DNA from: an uncultured Arenimonas sp.
GTDB lineage: Bacteria; Pseudomonadota; Gammaproteobacteria; Xanthomonadales; Xanthomonadaceae
Length of the DNA: 18,274 nucleotides
Reading direction: 5' to 3'
Assembly (NCBI GenBank): GCA_946480565.1
Contig: CAMLKR010000032.1
Location: 1 to 18,274 of the forward strand
Shown: positions 15,089 through 18,274 of the stretch, one piece after another
How positions within the stretch are numbered: position 1 is the first letter of the stretch
Layout of the letters: every line of letters starts with the position of its first letter
Position numbers and translations under genes: made by a program
The notes under the pieces: generated by a model
Told to the model about the DNA's origin: nothing
Database searches by the model: none
The model's input: the letters and a program-made list of their open reading frames with translations, nothing else

Positions 15089-16981
15089 GGTCGCGGACCG
15101 CGCCGCCGACAGCAGCCGGCCGTCCTGGACCAGGCGAACCGCCGTGGCGACGTCGCCATCCATCGCCCGGTCGCGGCCCATGAAGGGGATCGCCTCGCGC
15201 AACGCCGACCAGGCCGCGCCGACCGCACGGCCGGGCTGGAACTCTTCGGCCTCCGCCAGTTCGCGGCGCAGGGCCTCGATCTCGGCCATGAAACCGTCGT
15301 GGTCGGGATGGCCCGGCGGCGGCGCGCCATGGACCTTGGCGGCCAGCGCCGTGGCGTCGGCCCCGCGCGCCAGCGCCCGGGCCGCATTGATCATGTCGCG
15401 GCGGTAGTCCAAGGCCTGGGCGGCGGTGTAGAGCTCCAGCGCGAGCACGTGGCCGAGGTCTTCGGTCATCTCCAGCACGTGGCGGCCTTCGTTGGCGCCC
15501 ATGGACACGTGGTCCTCGGCATTGGCGCTGGTCGGGATCGAGTACACCGAGGCCGGATGCGCGCGGCTGGCCAGGTCGTTGACCAGGGCGGCGGCGGTGT
15601 ACTGCACGATCATGAAGCCGCTTTCGGTGCCGTCCTCGTTGCCGATCAGGAAGGGCGGCAGGCCGTCGTTGGTGGCCGGGTCCACCAGCTTGTTGAGCCG
15701 GCGCTCGGAGATCGAGGCCAGGGTCGGGATGGCGGCCTTCAGGTAGCTCAGCACCAGGGCCAGGGGCATGCCGTGGAAGTGGCCGGCGGAAACCACCTGG
15801 TCCTCGACTTCCTTCGCGCCCTCCAGGTCGGGGAACAGCAGCGGGTTGTCGGTGACCGCGTTGAGCTCGATGTCGATCACGCGCTTGGCCTGCTCCAGCG
15901 CGTCGCGCACGGCGCCGTGTACCTGCGGGATGCAGCGCAGCGAATAGCTGTCCTGCGGCTGGTGCTTCTTGCCGCCGCGGAACGGCCGGAACCGCTGGTA
16001 GAACCTTTCGCGGCCGTGGCGCTGCGAGAACGGCACCCAGTCCCAGCCGATGTCGAAGCCCAGGGCCTGCTGCGCCGGCGACCGCCAGCTTTCGGGCTGC
16101 CATTGACGGAAGCGCGGCACCAGGTGGTAGGCGATGTCGGCCAGGGTCGAGCCGGCGAGCAGCTCGCGCAGCCGCCCGGCCACGTGTACCTGGCCCGGGT
16201 GCGGGCGCAGGGCGTGCACGTGCGCGCCGAAGGCGCCCAGGCGACCGGCGAAGGCGTCCAGCGTCATCGCGGCGGCCAGGTCGGCGGTGTCGCACAGCTC
16301 CTCCAGGCGCTCGATCGCCAGCACGGCGGTGGCGAGCATCTGCGCGGTGCCGTTGTTCAGCGCCAGGCCTTCCTTGTGCGACAGCTTCACCGGCGCCAGC
16401 CCGGCGCGCTGCAGCGCTTCGGCGCCGGGCAGGCGGTCGCCGTCGAAGAAGGCTTCGCCGCCGCCGAGCAGGACGATGGCCAGGTGCGACAGCGGCGCCA
16501 GGTCGCCGCTGGCGCCGACCGAACCCTTGCGCGGCACCACCGGCACCACGCCGGCGTTGAGCATCGCCGCCAGCGCTTCGAGCACCGCCGGACGAATGCC
16601 GGAATGGCCCTTCATCAGCGTGTTGATGCGGATCGCCAGCATCGCCCGCACCACCGGCGGCGCGAACGGCTCGCCGACGCAGACCGCATGGGTGACGATC
16701 AGGTTGTGCTGCAGTTCCTCGAGCACGCTGTCGGTCGACGTCGATGCACCGGGCAGGCCCTGGCGCAGCCGGTGCGCGCCCAGCAGCTTGTCGGCATTGC
16801 TGCCGAAACCGGTGGAGACGCCGTAGATGGGTTCCTGGCGGCGGACCTGTTCGGCCAGGAAGTCGGCGGCGCGCTGCACCGCCGCCATCCGGCCCGGGTC
16901 CAGCCGCACCGGCGCGCCATGGGCGATCTCGGCCACCTGGGCGCGGTTGAGGCTGGCGCCGTCGAGCGTGATCGGCTTCAT
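15083..16981 (-). CDS. hutH: Histidine ammonia-lyase-like MIO enzyme (HAL/PAL/TAL family), extended form
   Basis: Predicted to deaminate an amino acid, most likely histidine to urocanate, using an MIO cofactor made from A157-S158-G159 (GSVGASGDLAPL). Residues matching Pseudomonas putida HAL are Y53 (YGVSTGFG), H98 in the selectivity spot (VTH, like SH in HAL rather than HL of TAL or FL of PAL), the ALNNGTAQ asparagine, Q343, Y346 and R349 (QDSYSLRC), and E489 (SANAEDHVSM). At 632 residues it is about 120 longer than typical HAL. Extra segments lie near 70-84, at about 286-340 (Trp- and Arg-rich), and near the C-terminus. Start ATG 16981 is 1 base from the hisS stop. No hutU, hutI or hutG is nearby, so a non-catabolic role or another aromatic substrate is possible. 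Confidence 0.85.
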   Translation of the reverse strand: MKPITLDGASLNRAQVAEIAHGAPVRLDPGRMAAVQRAADFLAEQVRRQEPIYGVSTGFGSNADKLLGAHRLRQGLPGASTSTDSVLEELQHNLIVTHAVCVGEPFAPPVVRAMLAIRINTLMKGHSGIRPAVLEALAAMLNAGVVPVVPRKGSVGASGDLAPLSHLAIVLLGGGEAFFDGDRLPGAEALQRAGLAPVKLSHKEGLALNNGTAQMLATAVLAIERLEELCDTADLAAAMTLDAFAGRLGAFGAHVHALRPHPGQVHVAGRLRELLAGSTLADIAYHLVPRFRQWQPESWRSPAQQALGFDIGWDWVPFSQRHGRERFYQRFRPFRGGKKHQPQDSYSLRCIPQVHGAVRDALEQAKRVIDIELNAVTDNPLLFPDLEGAKEVEDQVVSAGHFHGMPLALVLSYLKAAIPTLASISERRLNKLVDPATNDGLPPFLIGNEDGTESGFMIVQYTAAALVNDLASRAHPASVYSIPTSANAEDHVSMGANEGRHVLEMTEDLGHVLALELYTAAQALDYRRDMINAARALARGADATALAAKVHGAPPPGHPDHDGFMAEIEALRRELAEAEEFQPGRAVGAAWSALREAIPFMGRDRAMDGDVATAVRLVQDGRLLSAARSATA

Positions 16982-16982
16982 G

Positions 16983-18274
16983 TCAGTGCGTCCCCATCGC
17001 GCGCTGCTGTTCCAGCTCCACCTTCAGGGCGGCGGCCAGCTCGTCGCGGCCGACCTCGAACTGCTCCTGCGAACGCATGTCCTTGACCTTGACCACGCCG
17101 CGCGCGGCCTCGTCATCGCCGTACAGCAGCACGAAGCGGATGCCGGCTCGGTCGGCGTACTGGAACTGCTTGGCCAGCTTCTTCGCCTCCAGCTGCACTT
17201 CGGCATTGATGCCGGCGGCACGCAGGCGCCGGGCGATGTCGAGCGAATCGGCCAGGCGCGCCTCGTCCATCAGGCCCACCATCGCCTCGACCGAACTTTC
17301 GGCCGTGGAGACGATGCCGGCCTCGCGCAGCTGCCAGAACAGGCGGGTGGCGCCGATCGAGATGCCGACGCCCGGCAGCTTCGATTTCGTGTAGCTGCTG
17401 GCCAGGTTCTCGTAGCGGCCGCCCGAGCAGACCGAGCCGATCTGCGGGTGGTCGTCGAGCGTGGTCTCGTAGACGGTGCCGGTGTAGTAGTCCAGGCCGC
17501 GGGCGATGGAGAAGTTGAGCGCGTAGTCGGCCTCCGGCAGGCCGTAGGCCTTCAGCAGTTCCAGCACCTCGCGCAGCTCCGCCGCGCCTTCGGCCAGCGT
17601 CGGATTGGCCTCGCCCAGCGCGGCCAGCCTGGCCAGGGCATCGGCATGGGAGGTCGAACGCGACTGCACGAAGGCCATGATGCGGTCGGCCACCGTGTCG
17701 GACAGGCCGAAGTCGCCGCCGACCAGGGTCGCCCGGACCGCCTCCGCGCCGCGCTTGTCGATCTTGTCGATCTCGCGCAGCACCAGCGCCTGGCGCTCGC
17801 CCTCGGCGATGCCCAGCCCTTCGAAGAAACCGCGCAGCAGCTTGCGGTTGTTGAGCTGGATGGTGAACGGGCCGACGCCCAGCTCGGTGAACACCGCGTG
17901 GATGACCGCCGGCATCTCGGCGTCGTGGCGCACGCTGAGCGCGTCCTTGCCGATCACGTCGATGTCGCACTGGTAGAACTCGCGGAAGCGGCCGCGCTGC
18001 GCGCGTTCGCCGCGGTAGACGCGCTGGATCTGGTAGCGCCGGAACGGGAAGGCCAGGTCGTGTTCGTGTTCGGCGACGTAGCGCGCCAGCGGCACCGTCA
18101 GGTCGAAGCGCAGGGCCAGTTCGGGCTGGCCGCCGCCCTCCGCCGAGTTGTTCAGGGCGCCGGTCGACTGCACGAAATACACCTGCCGCTCGGTCTCGCC
18201 GCCGGTCTTGGTCAGCAGCACCTCGGACAGCTCGAACACCGGCGTTTCCACCGGCAGGAAGCCGAAGCGCTCGT
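16983..18274 (-). CDS. hisS: Histidyl-tRNA synthetase (5' truncated)
   Basis: Class II synthetase that charges tRNA-His. 429 residues are visible. The frame runs off the right window edge, and the internal GTG at 18251 is not the start; an N-terminal piece of roughly 30-40 residues is missing. Motif 2 reads [20 protein letters not shown] then [12 protein letters not shown]. The histidine-specific motif [12 protein letters not shown] is intact, followed by [10 protein letters not shown] and motif 3 ([13 protein letters not shown]). A C-terminal anticodon-binding domain fills about the last 95 residues. Intact catalytic motifs, plus a long-form HisG nearby, argue against the paralogue HisZ. The QCDID form of motif 2 resembles eukaryotic and alphaproteobacterial enzymes more than the E. 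coli type. It lies 1 base upstream of the ammonia-lyase gene. Confidence 0.97.
   Translation of the reverse strand, partial: ERFGFLPVETPVFELSEVLLTKTGGETERQVYFVQSTGALNNSAEGGGQPELALRFDLTVPLARYVAEHEHDLAFPFRRYQIQRVYRGERAQRGRFREFYQCDIDVIGKDALSVRHDAEMPAVIHAVFTELGVGPFTIQLNNRKLLRGFFEGLGIAEGERQALVLREIDKIDKRGAEAVRATLVGGDFGLSDTVADRIMAFVQSRSTSHADALARLAALGEANPTLAEGAAELREVLELLKAYGLPEADYALNFSIARGLDYYTGTVYETTLDDHPQIGSVCSGGRYENLASSYTKSKLPGVGISIGATRLFWQLREAGIVSTAESSVEAMVGLMDEARLADSLDIARRLRAAGINAEVQLEAKKLAKQFQYADRAGIRFVLLYGDDEAARGVVKVKDMRSQEQFEVGRDELAAALKVELEQQRAMGTH

Noticed and set aside
15299..17086. A nearly 600-codon plus-strand frame opposite the ammonia-lyase gene
   Set aside because: It is the antisense shadow of a protein with intact MIO motifs, shows no recognisable domain, and runs into hisS.
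16983..18274. The HisRS-like gene as HisZ, the HisG regulatory subunit
   Set aside because: The catalytic motifs and the C-terminal anticodon-binding domain are intact, and the HisG here is the long form that does not need HisZ.

Overview
The window is a GC-rich, densely packed chromosomal segment from a gammaproteobacterium, most probably a member of the Xanthomonadaceae/Lysobacteraceae. Three things suggest this. The his operon has the gammaproteobacterial order with fused hisB (phosphatase plus dehydratase) and fused hisIE. A TrpR-family (YerC/YecD-type) regulator precedes hisG. The histidyl-tRNA synthetase and HisB read like the Xanthomonas proteins as I remember them; no database was searched. 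No tRNA, rRNA, mobile element or CRISPR array is visible. No gene-free stretch exceeds about 105 bases; the largest are 13148-13249 and 3959-4040.

Left part (1-2397, + strand): the end of a methionine-salvage operon, mtnB (5'-truncated by the window edge), mtnD and mtnC, joined by 4-base stop/start overlaps. A SAM-dependent methyltransferase gene with an N-terminal Cys4 knuckle follows. This unit converges on the next block at about 2400.

Middle part (2417-13147, - strand, read right to left): a TrpR-family regulator gene, then hisG-hisD-hisC-hisB-hisH-hisA-hisF-hisIE. The eight his genes all overlap their neighbours, so they form one translationally coupled unit that covers the whole pathway from PRPP and ATP to histidinol and histidine. 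After hisIE come two exported proteins on the same strand: a calcineurin-like phosphoesterase with accessory N- and C-terminal domains, and an unrecognised exported or lipoprotein with a Pro/Gly hinge and two similar-looking beta-type segments.

Right part (13250-18274): divergent from the regulator lies a membrane diguanylate cyclase (7TMR-DISM sensor plus GGDEF). It converges, 3 bases apart, on a HAL-type (MIO) ammonia-lyase gene that sits 1 base downstream of hisS, which is cut by the window edge. Histidine synthesis, histidine charging and a predicted histidine-degrading lyase therefore flank one c-di-GMP enzyme.

The main regulatory signal is a near-perfect 20-bp palindrome at 13156-13175 in the 102-bp divergent region. 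It sits between a plausible -35 and -10 for the regulator-his transcript, and that promoter predicts a start on the GTG start codon itself (a leaderless mRNA). I infer autoregulation by the TrpR-like protein in response to histidine, and possible co-control of the divergent diguanylate cyclase. I saw no histidine-rich leader peptide. I found no clearly new defence or mobile system.
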